From assembly GCF_000708045.1 (NCBI RefSeq), contig NZ_ANIE01000010.1, positions 62,001-126,000 on the forward strand: 64,000 nucleotides of DNA, read 5' to 3'. The stretch is from Marinobacter nitratireducens. GTDB taxonomy: Bacteria > Pseudomonadota > Gammaproteobacteria > Pseudomonadales > Oleiphilaceae. A model generated the notes under the pieces. That model made no database searches and was not told the DNA's origin. It worked only from the letters and a program-made list of their open reading frames with translations. Both the position numbers and the translations under genes were made by a program. Shown piece by piece: positions 30,807 to 39,630 of the stretch (within the stretch, counting starts at the first letter, position 1; every line of letters starts with the position of its first letter).

Positions 30807-30840
30807 CTGAAGGTGGGCGCAGTAAAACGCCTGCCTTCAG
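30807..30840. terminator. Hairpin between convergent tolC and waaA
   Basis: Stem CTGAAGGTGGGCG, loop of 8, CGCCTGCCTTCAG: 13 bp with two mismatched or wobble positions. No U-tract on either side, so it is a possible but weak bidirectional terminator. Confidence 0.4.
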
Positions 30841-32090
30841 ACTCTCTCTATGATGCCGTCCACCACCCGATCCAGGGCGCCGCGATTCTTCTCAACAACC
30901 GACAATGCCCGGCTACCAATCGCCTGACGCTCCGCTTCATTTTCGAAGAGCTGGGTGACGTGATTAGAAAGCTCATCGGAATCTGCCACCAGCTTCACCC
31001 CCGAATCGTTCAACAAGCGTTGGTAGATGGTCTCGAAATTGAATACGTGGGGCCCGGAAAAGACCGGTATTCCCCAAGCCGCCGGTTCCAGGGGGTTATG
31101 GCCGCCGCGCTCAATCAGAGAGCCCCCAACAAACGCCATATCGCTTGCACCGTAGAGCATCATGAGTTCCCCCATGGTGTCTCCGAGATAGACAGCCGCT
31201 TCGCTCGGATCGTCTCCACGGGATCGGCGAGCCAGGGAGAGCCCGGCTTTGACGATCTTCTCCGCAACCGGTTCGAAGCGTTCAGGATGACGCGGGACGA
31301 TAATCAGCAGCGCCTGCGGGTGTACCTTCAAAACCTTTTTATGGGCCGCCAGCAATTGCGCATCTTCTCCACCATGGGTACTGCCCGCGACCCAGACAGG
31401 TCGGCCCTTGAGCCTTTCCCTGAGATCAATGGATGCCTGCCTGACGGATTCGGGAATATCGACGTCAAATTTCACGCTTCCAGTGACATCCACCTTGCCG
31501 GGCGCGACGCCAATACGCCGAAAGCGTTCTGCATCTTTCTCGGCCTGGGCTGCAACCCAGCTTATACTCTTCATGATTGGCGCCGCCAGGCCTTTAACCC
31601 TCTCATATCCCCTGGCCGATCGCTCCGACAGCCTGGCATTGATCAGAAAAACCGGAACCCTCAAGTTCCGGCACTGGCGGATCATATTGGGCCAGATTTC
31701 CGTTTCCATGATCACGAGAATTTTCGGCTGGGCGCGATTGAGAAAGCGGCGTATCGCTCCGGGCGTATCATAAGGCGCGTACGCGTAGCGAACCTGGTTC
31801 CCGAACATTTTTTGGGCCTGGGCGAGTCCGGTGTCGGTCATCGCCGTCATGAGAATCGTAATGCCGGGGTTGCGTGCCAGCAGCCGCCTGACCATGGGAC
31901 CTGCCGCGATTGTTTCACCGACGGAAACGGCGTGCACCCACACGACGGCTCCTTCAGCGGGGGAAACCATCCCCAACCTCTCCTGCCAGTTACGACGGAG
32001 TTCCGGAGCACGGCGACCATTCCACCAGAGGCGGACAAGAATAAAGGGCAGAAGTAGCCGAATGAGTTGGGAATAGATAAATTGCAGCAC
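30837..32090 (-). CDS. waaA: 3-deoxy-D-manno-octulosonic acid (Kdo) transferase
   Basis: Attaches Kdo to lipid IVA at the inner membrane, the first step of LPS core synthesis. GTG 32090 with GGAG 6 nt upstream gives 417 residues, the usual WaaA length. It has an N-terminal membrane-association helix, VWVHAVSVGETIAAGPMVRRL with the conserved Glu, FLINARLSERSARGY, and in the C-lobe FVGGSLIERGGHNPLEPAAWG. The frame stays open upstream of the GTG but overlaps the acyltransferase gene and is not needed. A Kdo kinase gene in the cluster suggests it may be monofunctional (inference). Confidence 0.95.
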   Translation of the reverse strand: MLQFIYSQLIRLLLPFILVRLWWNGRRAPELRRNWQERLGMVSPAEGAVVWVHAVSVGETIAAGPMVRRLLARNPGITILMTAMTDTGLAQAQKMFGNQVRYAYAPYDTPGAIRRFLNRAQPKILVIMETEIWPNMIRQCRNLRVPVFLINARLSERSARGYERVKGLAAPIMKSISWVAAQAEKDAERFRRIGVAPGKVDVTGSVKFDVDIPESVRQASIDLRERLKGRPVWVAGSTHGGEDAQLLAAHKKVLKVHPQALLIIVPRHPERFEPVAEKIVKAGLSLARRSRGDDPSEAAVYLGDTMGELMMLYGASDMAFVGGSLIERGGHNPLEPAAWGIPVFSGPHVFNFETIYQRLLNDSGVKLVADSDELSNHVTQLFENEAERQAIGSRALSVVEKNRGALDRVVDGIIERV

Positions 32091-32210
32091 ACAGGACTCC
32101 AGACAAAACAGTGCGTTATCATAGCGCAAAACCCGATGGTTTGCTGGTTCCGGGCAGCCGCTTGAGCGCCAGTGAGGATCAGCCCCAGACACCGGCAGGA
32201 TCGATTTCAA

Positions 32211-33158
32211 GTGAAGAAAAAGTATCGCAAGCTTCCACGAAACACAGATTACTCGGCTTACCGCCATCCAAGGTGGTGGCCAACCTGGATACTCATTGGT
32301 GTTATGTGGTGCTTCGCACAGCTCCCAATCCGTTTCCAATGGTGGCTGGGGAAGGTCGCCGGTCTTCTCGCGCTACAGATGGCAGGCAGCCGCCGGAGAA
32401 TCACAGAAACCAACATCTGCCTGTGCTTTCCCGAGCTGACGGCCGATCAGCAGGCGGCGCTGGTTCGCAATGCGTTCATCGCCAATGGCATCGGGCTACT
32501 GGAATTGGGCATTGCCTGGTTTCGTGACCCCGCGAAACTGACATCGATTACCGAGGTGCACGGTCTTGAGCATTTTGAAGAGGCTTTAAGCCACGGAAAT
32601 GGCGTGCTTCTGCTGGGAGGCCACTACAGCACGCTAGACCTCGGCGGCAGCCTGGTGACGCAGTACATACATGCAGATGTCATGCAAAGAGATCACAATA
32701 ACCCCCTGATGAACGCGGTCATGACTCGCGCCCGGGAACGTCGGTACGGGACGGTACATGGAGCCCGGGATTTACGAGGCCTGTTCCGGAGCCTGAGGAA
32801 AAACCACGCGGTCTGGTACGCAACGGACCAGGACTATGGACGCAAGGACATCGTCTTTGCGCCCTTCTTCGGGATCCCGGCGGGCACGATTACAGCAACT
32901 TCGAGAATTGCGGAGCGCAGCGGGTGCCGCGTTGTACCTTTCAGTCATTTCCGCCGCGATGACAAGCCGGGATACGACATCTATTTCCACCCGGCTCTGA
33001 GAGACTTTCCGAGCGGCAATGATCTTGAGGACGCCACCCGGATCAACAGCGTTCTCGAGCAGGAAATACGGCGTGCACCAGATCAGTATCTCTGGATGCA
33101 CAGGCGGTTCAAAACCCGCCCGGATCCTCATGATCCCGGTTTCTACACACGCAAATAA
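32211..33158 (+). CDS. LpxL/HtrB-type lipid A acyltransferase
   Basis: Adds a secondary acyl chain to Kdo-lipid A. From GTG 32211 (AGGA 10 nt upstream) it has 315 residues: an N-terminal hydrophobic helix after YRHPRWWPTW, the catalytic HX4D in GGHYSTLD, ATDQDYGRKDIVFAPFFG, and a C-terminal PDQYLWMHRRFKTRP, all close to E. coli LpxL. An earlier GTG at 32172 would add 13 residues. First gene of a plus-strand run of four (acyltransferase, ELM1-like, GT4, GT4) with very short spacers. Confidence 0.9.
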   Translation: MKKKYRKLPRNTDYSAYRHPRWWPTWILIGVMWCFAQLPIRFQWWLGKVAGLLALQMAGSRRRITETNICLCFPELTADQQAALVRNAFIANGIGLLELGIAWFRDPAKLTSITEVHGLEHFEEALSHGNGVLLLGGHYSTLDLGGSLVTQYIHADVMQRDHNNPLMNAVMTRARERRYGTVHGARDLRGLFRSLRKNHAVWYATDQDYGRKDIVFAPFFGIPAGTITATSRIAERSGCRVVPFSHFRRDDKPGYDIYFHPALRDFPSGNDLEDATRINSVLEQEIRRAPDQYLWMHRRFKTRPDPHDPGFYTRK

Positions 33159-33161
33159 TAG

Positions 33162-34205
33162 ATGCACCCTCTGGCCGGCCTCACTCCCTGGGTCAGTCAG
33201 TGCAGGCTCAAGGCGCTTATGGCTAAACGGCAAGTAAATTCTGAATCCGCACCGGTGGTGTGGCTTCTGACTGACAACAAGGCGGGCCACAGGAACCAGC
33301 TGAAGGGGCTCGGAAACCGGCTGCGGGTGCTTGCCGGCGCTAGCCTGCACTGGCTCGAAGCGTCTACGGTGAATGTCCCGCTTTGGAGAGCTTTGACAGG
33401 AATTCCACCCGGTCTACCTGACGACTTGCCGCATCCCGATCTGATCATTGCCGCTGGCTCCGGCACTCACAGACTTCTGTTGTCACTCAGGCGCCTTCGA
33501 GGGAGCCGCACGCTCGTCATTATGAAGCCAGCATTCCCCACTGGATGGGTGGACGCTGCCATTATCCCCGCTCACGATAGCCCTCGCCCAAACCGGAACG
33601 TGTTTATATCCCAGGGCGTCATCAATACCATCACACCACTGGCCAGAATCACCGACAAACCGGAAGCCCTGATCCTGATCGGCGGCCCCTCCCGGCACTT
33701 TAAATGGGACGATGATGTGGTTCACGAGCAGGTCACCGGCCTGATCAGCACCTACCCGCAATGGCGGTGGACTATCAGTGACTCAAGAAGAACCCCAACG
33801 GTATTGCACGCTCGGCTGGCAGAGATGGCTAACCTCAAGGTCACCGTGGTTAACAGCCAGCAAACCCACGAAAACTGGCTGAACCACCAGTTGGCAGCCT
33901 CCCGGGCAGTCTGGATAACCCCCGACAGCATGTCCATGGTGTGCGAAGCCATTACATCCAACGTGCCTACGGGCGTACTGACACTGACGCCATCGAGGGG
34001 TAGTCGGGTAGCAAATGGCGTTGGACAACTGGTGCAATCCGGGCACCTTGCCGAATGGTCTGACCATGCGGCAGTGATGACCGGCAATAAGAACCATCAC
34101 CCGGTGCTCTGGGAAGCCGATCGGGCAGCCCGCTGGGTTCTGGCAAAACGGCTTCTGCCCAAGACACACCAAACCGGTTATCCCGAGATAGGAGCTGCAG
34201 GTTGA
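33162..34205 (+). CDS. ELM1/GtrOC1 family protein (GT-B-like, LPS cluster)
   Basis: 347 residues of the 'mitochondrial fission ELM1-like' family, which has a glycosyltransferase-B-like fold. Visible motifs are WLLTDNKAGHRNQLKGL at the N-terminus, DLIIAAGSGTH, a GGPSRHFKW segment, and VWITPDSMSMVCEA. Bacterial members sit in lipopolysaccharide or polysaccharide clusters, so a nucleotide-sugar transferase role is likely but not shown. The start may be ATG 33162, just after the acyltransferase stop, or ATG 33219 with AAGG 5 nt upstream. Confidence 0.8.
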   Translation: MHPLAGLTPWVSQCRLKALMAKRQVNSESAPVVWLLTDNKAGHRNQLKGLGNRLRVLAGASLHWLEASTVNVPLWRALTGIPPGLPDDLPHPDLIIAAGSGTHRLLLSLRRLRGSRTLVIMKPAFPTGWVDAAIIPAHDSPRPNRNVFISQGVINTITPLARITDKPEALILIGGPSRHFKWDDDVVHEQVTGLISTYPQWRWTISDSRRTPTVLHARLAEMANLKVTVVNSQQTHENWLNHQLAASRAVWITPDSMSMVCEAITSNVPTGVLTLTPSRGSRVANGVGQLVQSGHLAEWSDHAAVMTGNKNHHPVLWEADRAARWVLAKRLLPKTHQTGYPEIGAAG

Positions 34206-35305
34206 GAATACTCCAGGCATTGCCCGCACTCTACAGCGGCGGAGTGGAACGGGGCACGGTTGAATTCGCTTCGGATCTGGCCAAACGCGGTCACGAGTCC
34301 TTTGTGGTATCCAACGGCGGCCCTATGGTCGACACGCTGAGAGCTCAGGGCAGCACGCACATCAAAATGCCCATCCACCGAAAATCTCCCGCGTCTTTTG
34401 CCCAGATCCGCCCCATGCGCCAGCTGATCCGGGATATCAAGCCGGATATCGTCCATGTCCGCTCCCGCATGCCCGCCTGGATTGTGCGCCTGGCCTGGAA
34501 GGGACTGGCAGAGTATGAACGCCCGGCCATCGTATCCACGTTCCACGGCATGTATTCCGTCAACCCCTACAGTGCCATCATGGCCAAGGCTGATCGGATC
34601 ATCGCAGTATCAAACTGCGTACGGGATTACGTGCTGGAGAATTTTGATGTTCCGGAGCAGAAGCTGACGGTCATCCACCGCGGCGTCAACGTGGACTATT
34701 TCCAGAATCGGCAGTTAAACGAATCCTGGCGTCAGAATCTGCTTCGGGACTACCCGCAGCTGGAGGGCCAGAAGATTTTGATGATGCCGGGGCGGATCTC
34801 CCGCTGGAAAGGCCAGCTACAGTTCCTGTCAGCCATGGCCGAGATCCTGAGAACACGTCCCGACACTCACGGCATCATTGTCGGCGGCGTAGAGCCTGGC
34901 AAAGAACGTTTCATGAATGAGCTGGAGCAGCGCCGGACAGAGCTTGGACTGACCCAGAAGGTCACTTTCCTTGGCCAACGCAATGATATGGCCGAGCTTT
35001 ACCTGTTTGCTGATGCGGTCTGCCATATGTCCACCAAGCCGGAACCCTTCGGTCGAACGGTCACTGAAGCGCTTGCCTCCGGCACACCGGTCGTCGCATT
35101 CAATAGAGGCGGCGCCGCCGAGACATTGCAGGCCTGTTTCCGCGAGGGCCTCGTGCCGGCGGATGACATCAGTGCTTTTGCCCGCACGGCAATCCGGGTT
35201 CTTGATGCCGAGGTGCCAGCGATCGAAATCCCCTACCAGTTTCGGCTGCAGGCGCAGACCGAGGCATCGCTAGCGGTTTACCAATCCTTGCTCGAATCAA
35301 GGTAG
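34202..35305 (+). CDS. GT4 family glycosyltransferase, LPS core
   Basis: Retaining GT-B glycosyltransferase. The 367-residue product has YSGGVERGTVEFASDLAKRGH (acceptor side) and PGRISRWKGQLQFLSAMA at the start of the donor domain. The donor-binding EX7E-type motif is in KPEPFGRTVTEALASGTPVV. The TTG start overlaps the upstream stop by 4 bp (TTGA) and has AGGAG 7 nt upstream. It probably adds a sugar to the LPS core; donor and linkage are unknown. Confidence 0.88.
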   Translation: MRILQALPALYSGGVERGTVEFASDLAKRGHESFVVSNGGPMVDTLRAQGSTHIKMPIHRKSPASFAQIRPMRQLIRDIKPDIVHVRSRMPAWIVRLAWKGLAEYERPAIVSTFHGMYSVNPYSAIMAKADRIIAVSNCVRDYVLENFDVPEQKLTVIHRGVNVDYFQNRQLNESWRQNLLRDYPQLEGQKILMMPGRISRWKGQLQFLSAMAEILRTRPDTHGIIVGGVEPGKERFMNELEQRRTELGLTQKVTFLGQRNDMAELYLFADAVCHMSTKPEPFGRTVTEALASGTPVVAFNRGGAAETLQACFREGLVPADDISAFARTAIRVLDAEVPAIEIPYQFRLQAQTEASLAVYQSLLESR

Positions 35306-35312
35306 CCAGCGA

Positions 35313-36383
35313 ATGACCGAACAAGGACCGCTCACGATCGCCTTGCTTCTGGCAACCCCGGGCACGCAATGGGGAGGCATGGAAAAACACACAGCGGATC
35401 TCGCCGGGATGCTGGCGACCCGGGGGCATGAGGTTCACGTGCTGGCCTACCCTGCTTACAGTATGCAGTTCCCAGCGTCGGTCAGGTTTCACCCGCTGCC
35501 TGTGCAGCTTGGAAGGAGAAACCCTTGGCTGGCATATCGTCTCAAGCAGACGCTCCGCAACATCACCCCCGATATCGCCCATGCACAGGGCAACAAAGCG
35601 GCGCGATTACTCAGTCGACTGAACTCTGACGCTGCTACTATCCGCATTGGCACTGTGCACGGCATAAAATCAAGTCATCGCGATTTCGAAGCACTGGATC
35701 ATGCGATCGCAGTCAGCCGGGCGATCTATGATCGACTCGAGCACCCCAACCGGATTTTAATCCACAATGGGGTCTCATGGGGTCAGGAGGCAGCCCAACT
35801 CGTTTCTGACGCTGCACGTTGCCCGGAATTGGTTCCCGGCAAAACGAACGTCATCGCGGTTGGCCGGCTGGAGTCAGTCAAAAATTTCTCGCTACTCATC
35901 AGAGCCTGGGCCGACGTGGCGTCGGCGAACTTGAACGCACACCTCACGATATTCGGCGAAGGTTCCGAGCGCCAGAAACTGGAACGCCTGATCCAGGACA
36001 CCGGCACTGCCGGCAGCATCAGCCTGCCGGGGTATGTTACCCCTATGGAGCGGGCCTATAAGCAGGCGGACCTTACGGTCATCAGCTCCGACAGGGAGGG
36101 ATTTCCCTACGCGCTGATCGAATCTCTGCTCGCAGGCTGCCCAGTCATTTCAACACCCGTTTCTGGGGCCAAAGACATTCTGCCGGGATCCGCACTGAGC
36201 CCGGACCATCAAGTAGAATCCCTGCAAAACCTCATTACCCGGTCATTGGGCGATCTGGCTCACCTAAAGGCATCGGAGGCGGCAGCCATAACGTTTGCAC
36301 GGGAACATCTGACCCTTGAGGCGATGGCCACAGAAACGGAAAAGCTTTACCGGGATGCATTAGCACAAACAGCGCAACCCTAG
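35313..36383 (+). CDS. GT4 family glycosyltransferase, LPS core
   Basis: 356 residues. N-terminal acceptor domain with TQWGGMEKHTADLAGMLATRGHEV, mid HAIAVSRAIYD, donor domain starting VIAVGRLESVKNFSLLIRAW, and nucleotide-sugar motif SDREGFPYALIESLLAGCPVI (EX7E region). It follows the previous GT4 by 7 bp and ends by overlapping the stop codon of a convergent GT2 gene by 3 bp. Substrate unknown. Confidence 0.88.
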   Translation: MTEQGPLTIALLLATPGTQWGGMEKHTADLAGMLATRGHEVHVLAYPAYSMQFPASVRFHPLPVQLGRRNPWLAYRLKQTLRNITPDIAHAQGNKAARLLSRLNSDAATIRIGTVHGIKSSHRDFEALDHAIAVSRAIYDRLEHPNRILIHNGVSWGQEAAQLVSDAARCPELVPGKTNVIAVGRLESVKNFSLLIRAWADVASANLNAHLTIFGEGSERQKLERLIQDTGTAGSISLPGYVTPMERAYKQADLTVISSDREGFPYALIESLLAGCPVISTPVSGAKDILPGSALSPDHQVESLQNLITRSLGDLAHLKASEAAAITFAREHLTLEAMATETEKLYRDALAQTAQP

Positions 36384-37174
36384 CTCCGAGCATCTTTCTC
36401 CAGCTGTTCGAGCATCTGCAGCTCCCGGGCTTTAGCCAACCGCATGAAATTTCGGTTAGCCGCCGTAATCGCCACGCTCAGGCCAAACCACCCGTTCAGA
36501 ATTTGCCGATGGATCAGATAGTACTTGAGGAACTTGAGTGGAAACTCCACAAACAGCCTGGCACTTGAAATACGCCGCCCCTTGGCGACCAGGTGTCGGG
36601 CCTGCTCGGAGGACAGTTGGCAATATTTTTTTTCCATCTGTTCAAGGGAAATAAGCGTCCGGTGCAGAACGTCGCCTTTGAGCTCCAGCACCTTGCCATC
36701 ACGGACTCTGGGGCGGTCGTCGTTGCTGTCCCGTTCAGGCTGGATAGCCGCACGCGTTCGATTGTACAGGCGCAGAATTTTCTTGCTTTTATCGTGGCGA
36801 AACGGATGCCGCGGATCCGGTTGGGACAGCACCCAGCGCATCCGGAAGCCGGCAACGTCATCGGATATCGGGTGGGCAAAACAGGCCTTTATGTTCTCAA
36901 CCAACTCATTCGAAAGGACTTCATCGGCATCAAGGTCCAGCACCCAATCGTTACGGCACAGGCTCGCTGCAAAGGCTTTCTGCACTGAAAACCCCTGCCA
37001 GTCATTGTGAACAAACCGAGCCCCTGCGGCCTCTGCGATCTCCCGGGTTCTGTCTGTGCTGCCCGAGTCCACGACAATAATCTCATCCGCCCAATCGGCT
37101 ACTTTGTCCAGGGACTCCGGCAACCGGACTTCCTCGTTCTGGGTGATGTAATACACAGACACTGGCAGCTTCAT
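36380..37174 (-). CDS. GT2 family glycosyltransferase, WaaE-like
   Basis: 264 residues from ATG 37174 (AGGAG 5 nt upstream). GT-A fold with VSVYYITQNEEVRLPESL, DEIIVVDSGSTDRTREIA, and the DxD-type LDLDADE. The N-terminal half resembles WaaE/KdtX-type beta-glucosyltransferases of LPS inner core, and it is paralogous to the GT2 domain fused to the O-antigen ligase at 39.6-41.6 kb. C-terminal region has hydrophobic helices for membrane association. Confidence 0.85.
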   Translation of the reverse strand: MKLPVSVYYITQNEEVRLPESLDKVADWADEIIVVDSGSTDRTREIAEAAGARFVHNDWQGFSVQKAFAASLCRNDWVLDLDADEVLSNELVENIKACFAHPISDDVAGFRMRWVLSQPDPRHPFRHDKSKKILRLYNRTRAAIQPERDSNDDRPRVRDGKVLELKGDVLHRTLISLEQMEKKYCQLSSEQARHLVAKGRRISSARLFVEFPLKFLKYYLIHRQILNGWFGLSVAITAANRNFMRLAKARELQMLEQLEKDARS

Positions 37175-37193
37175 CGGTACTCCTGACAATCGC

Positions 37194-37199
37194 ATTATA
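37194..37199 (-). promoter_or_regulatory. -10 box of the GT2 gene
   Basis: Perfect TATAAT on the minus strand, 20 nt before the ATG. A -35-like TTGCCC lies only 15 bp upstream, so the promoter is tentative. Confidence 0.4.
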
Positions 37200-37302
37200 T
37201 TCGGGATTCCCCAAGGGCAATATTATCAATTGCCTGTGTTAAGATGGCGCTTCCCAAAACAGGGTTTTCAAGGAATTTATCACTCTAGTCCGGAGCAGGC
37301 TC

Positions 37303-38718
37303 ATGATTCATCCCGTCATCATGGCTGGAGGCACAGGTTCAAGGCTTTGGCCACTGTCCCGCCAGCTCAATCCCAAGCAGTTTCTCAAGTTGACGGATGG
37401 TCCGCTATCCATGCTCCAGTCTACCGTTGCCCGACTGGACGGCCTGAACGCAGACAACCCTTTGCTGATCTGCAATGAAGAGCACCGCTTTCTCGCCGCA
37501 GAGCAGATGCGTCAGTCCGGCCACGAGGAAACTCGTATCATCCTTGAACCCTGCGGCCGCAACACAGCGCCGGCCATCGCCCTGGCAGCACTCCAACTAT
37601 GCAACTCCAGCGGTACCGATAACCCACTGATGCTGGTATTGGCAGCAGATCATCTGATCAAGGATGTTGAGGCTTTCCAGCAAGGCGTTATCAGGGCCAT
37701 TCCCCTTGCTGAACAGGGAAAACTGGTGACCTTCGGCATCGTGCCCCATCACCCGGAAACCGGTTACGGTTACATCCACCGGGGTACCGATCTCGCCAAG
37801 GGGTGTTTCACCGTGGATCGCTTTGTCGAAAAGCCGGATTTGGAAACCGCCAAAGCCTACCTGGAATCCGGTGAATATCTCTGGAACAGCGGCATGTTCC
37901 TGTTCGGCGCCAGGGACTATCTCGACGAACTGGCGACTCATCGCCCCGACATTCTCTCCGCCTGCAAGGCCGCCATTTCCGATGCATCGGAGGACTTGCA
38001 CTTTACCCGGGTCAACGCCGATTTGTTTGCGGAATGCCCATCCGATTCGGTCGATTACGCCGTCATGGAAAAAACCGACAAAGCGGCCGTAGTCGCACTG
38101 GATGCCGGCTGGAGTGACATTGGCTCCTGGTCAGCACTGTGGGACGTCAGCGAAAAAGACAAGCAGGGCAACAGTCTGACGGGCGACGTGATCACCCATG
38201 ACACGACCAACACGCTGGTCCGCGCGGATAGCCGCCTGGTGGCGACGGTAGGCGTAGACAATCTCGTCATTATAGAAACCAAGGATGCTCTGCTGGTTGC
38301 GCACAAGGATCGGGTACAGGATGTCAAAACCGTCGTCGAACAAATCAAGAGCGATGGCCGCCACGAACACATGAATCATCGCGAGGTCTATCGTCCCTGG
38401 GGCGTGTATGACTCGATCGACAACGGCACCCGCTATCAAGTCAAACGGATCACCGTCAAACCCGGCGCCAAGCTCTCGGTCCAGATGCACCACCATCGCG
38501 CAGAACACTGGATTGTGGTCAGCGGCACCGCACAGGTCACCAATGGCGAGGAGACCTATCTGGTCACGGAGAACCAGTCCACGTTCATTCCGGTGGGCCA
38601 GGTGCATTCCCTCGAAAACCCGGGGGTTATCGACCTCGAACTGATTGAGGTGCAGTCCGGCTCCTACCTCGGTGAGGATGATATTGTCCGTTACGAGGAT
38701 CGGTACGGGCGCAAATGA
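37303..38718 (+). CDS. manC: Mannose-1-phosphate guanylyltransferase / mannose-6-phosphate isomerase
   Basis: Bifunctional enzyme making GDP-mannose. The 471-residue product has the nucleotidyltransferase signature [15 protein letters not shown] with [14 protein letters not shown], and a C-terminal cupin isomerase domain with [21 protein letters not shown]. Length matches the ManC/AlgA/XanB type II PMI family. It is preceded by GGAG; the next gene starts within its stop codon (ATGA). Its presence implies mannose or a GDP-mannose-derived sugar in the core or another surface glycan. Confidence 0.93.
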   Translation: MIHPVIMAGGTGSRLWPLSRQLNPKQFLKLTDGPLSMLQSTVARLDGLNADNPLLICNEEHRFLAAEQMRQSGHEETRIILEPCGRNTAPAIALAALQLCNSSGTDNPLMLVLAADHLIKDVEAFQQGVIRAIPLAEQGKLVTFGIVPHHPETGYGYIHRGTDLAKGCFTVDRFVEKPDLETAKAYLESGEYLWNSGMFLFGARDYLDELATHRPDILSACKAAISDASEDLHFTRVNADLFAECPSDSVDYAVMEKTDKAAVVALDAGWSDIGSWSALWDVSEKDKQGNSLTGDVITHDTTNTLVRADSRLVATVGVDNLVIIETKDALLVAHKDRVQDVKTVVEQIKSDGRHEHMNHREVYRPWGVYDSIDNGTRYQVKRITVKPGAKLSVQMHHHRAEHWIVVSGTAQVTNGEETYLVTENQSTFIPVGQVHSLENPGVIDLELIEVQSGSYLGEDDIVRYEDRYGRK

Positions 38719-39620
38719 GCAGGTTAAAGTATCTCTTCATCGCCGGCCTGCTCCGAATCGTGGGCTGGCTCTCGCTCGCCGGAGCCCAGCGCCTCGGGAA
38801 ATCGGTGGGATGGCTGGTCTGGAAGCTGCCAACCAAATCTCGACAGGTCACCGACATCAATCTGGACATCTGCTTTCCAGAGCTATCGGGGAACGAGAGG
38901 ACGGCCCTGTCCAAGGCCTCTCTCGAGCAAACAGGTATGACCATGCTTGAGGTTCCCCTGATGTGGGAATGGCCCGTCGATAAGTGCCTCGGCCTGATTC
39001 AAGAGACCGAGGGGCTTGAGCTGATTGACGAGTCCATGGCGTCTGGTGAGGGGCTGATCCTGCTCGCGCCGCATCTCGGCAACTGGGAACTTGCCGGACT
39101 GTTTTTTTCGTCCCGATACAAAATGGCCGCGCTGTATAGCCCGCCCAACATGCCAGAGTTCGAGGATTATATGATCCGGGTTCGCGGGCGTCTGGGCTCG
39201 GAACTTGTCCGTGGTGACCGGCGGGGCCTCGCCCGCCTCGCCTCCATCCTTCGAGAGGGCGGCGTTGCGGGCATACTGCCCGATCAGTCCCCTCGCGGCA
39301 AAGGCAACGCATTCGCGCCCTTTTTCGGCATGGAGGTAAAAACCATGACACTGGTCTCCAAGCTGATCCAGCGTACAGGCGCCAACGTCCTGATCACTTA
39401 TGCCGAGCGCCTGCCAAACGCAGAGGGCTTCCGCATAGTCGTCCGAAGAACCGAGCCCGGCCTTGGAGACAAGGATCCGGTCGCTGCCACAAGCGCGATG
39501 AACCGCTCCATTGAGGATTGTGTTCGCCGGATTCCGGAACAGTACCAGTGGGAATACAAGCGCATGCGCCATCGTCCACCTGGAGAAATCAATCCCTACA
39601 AACCCGACCGCACCTGCTAA
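38715..39620 (+). CDS. Second LpxL/LpxM-like lysophospholipid/lipid A acyltransferase
   Basis: 301 residues. N-terminal hydrophobic segment, [15 protein letters not shown], the catalytic HX4E in [26 protein letters not shown], and C-terminal [17 protein letters not shown]. Similar overall to the acyltransferase at 32.2 kb but divergent, so the two probably act at different acyl positions (inference). The start overlaps the manC stop. Confidence 0.88.
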   Translation: MSRLKYLFIAGLLRIVGWLSLAGAQRLGKSVGWLVWKLPTKSRQVTDINLDICFPELSGNERTALSKASLEQTGMTMLEVPLMWEWPVDKCLGLIQETEGLELIDESMASGEGLILLAPHLGNWELAGLFFSSRYKMAALYSPPNMPEFEDYMIRVRGRLGSELVRGDRRGLARLASILREGGVAGILPDQSPRGKGNAFAPFFGMEVKTMTLVSKLIQRTGANVLITYAERLPNAEGFRIVVRRTEPGLGDKDPVAATSAMNRSIEDCVRRIPEQYQWEYKRMRHRPPGEINPYKPDRTC

Positions 39621-39630
39621 AGAGCCGGAC

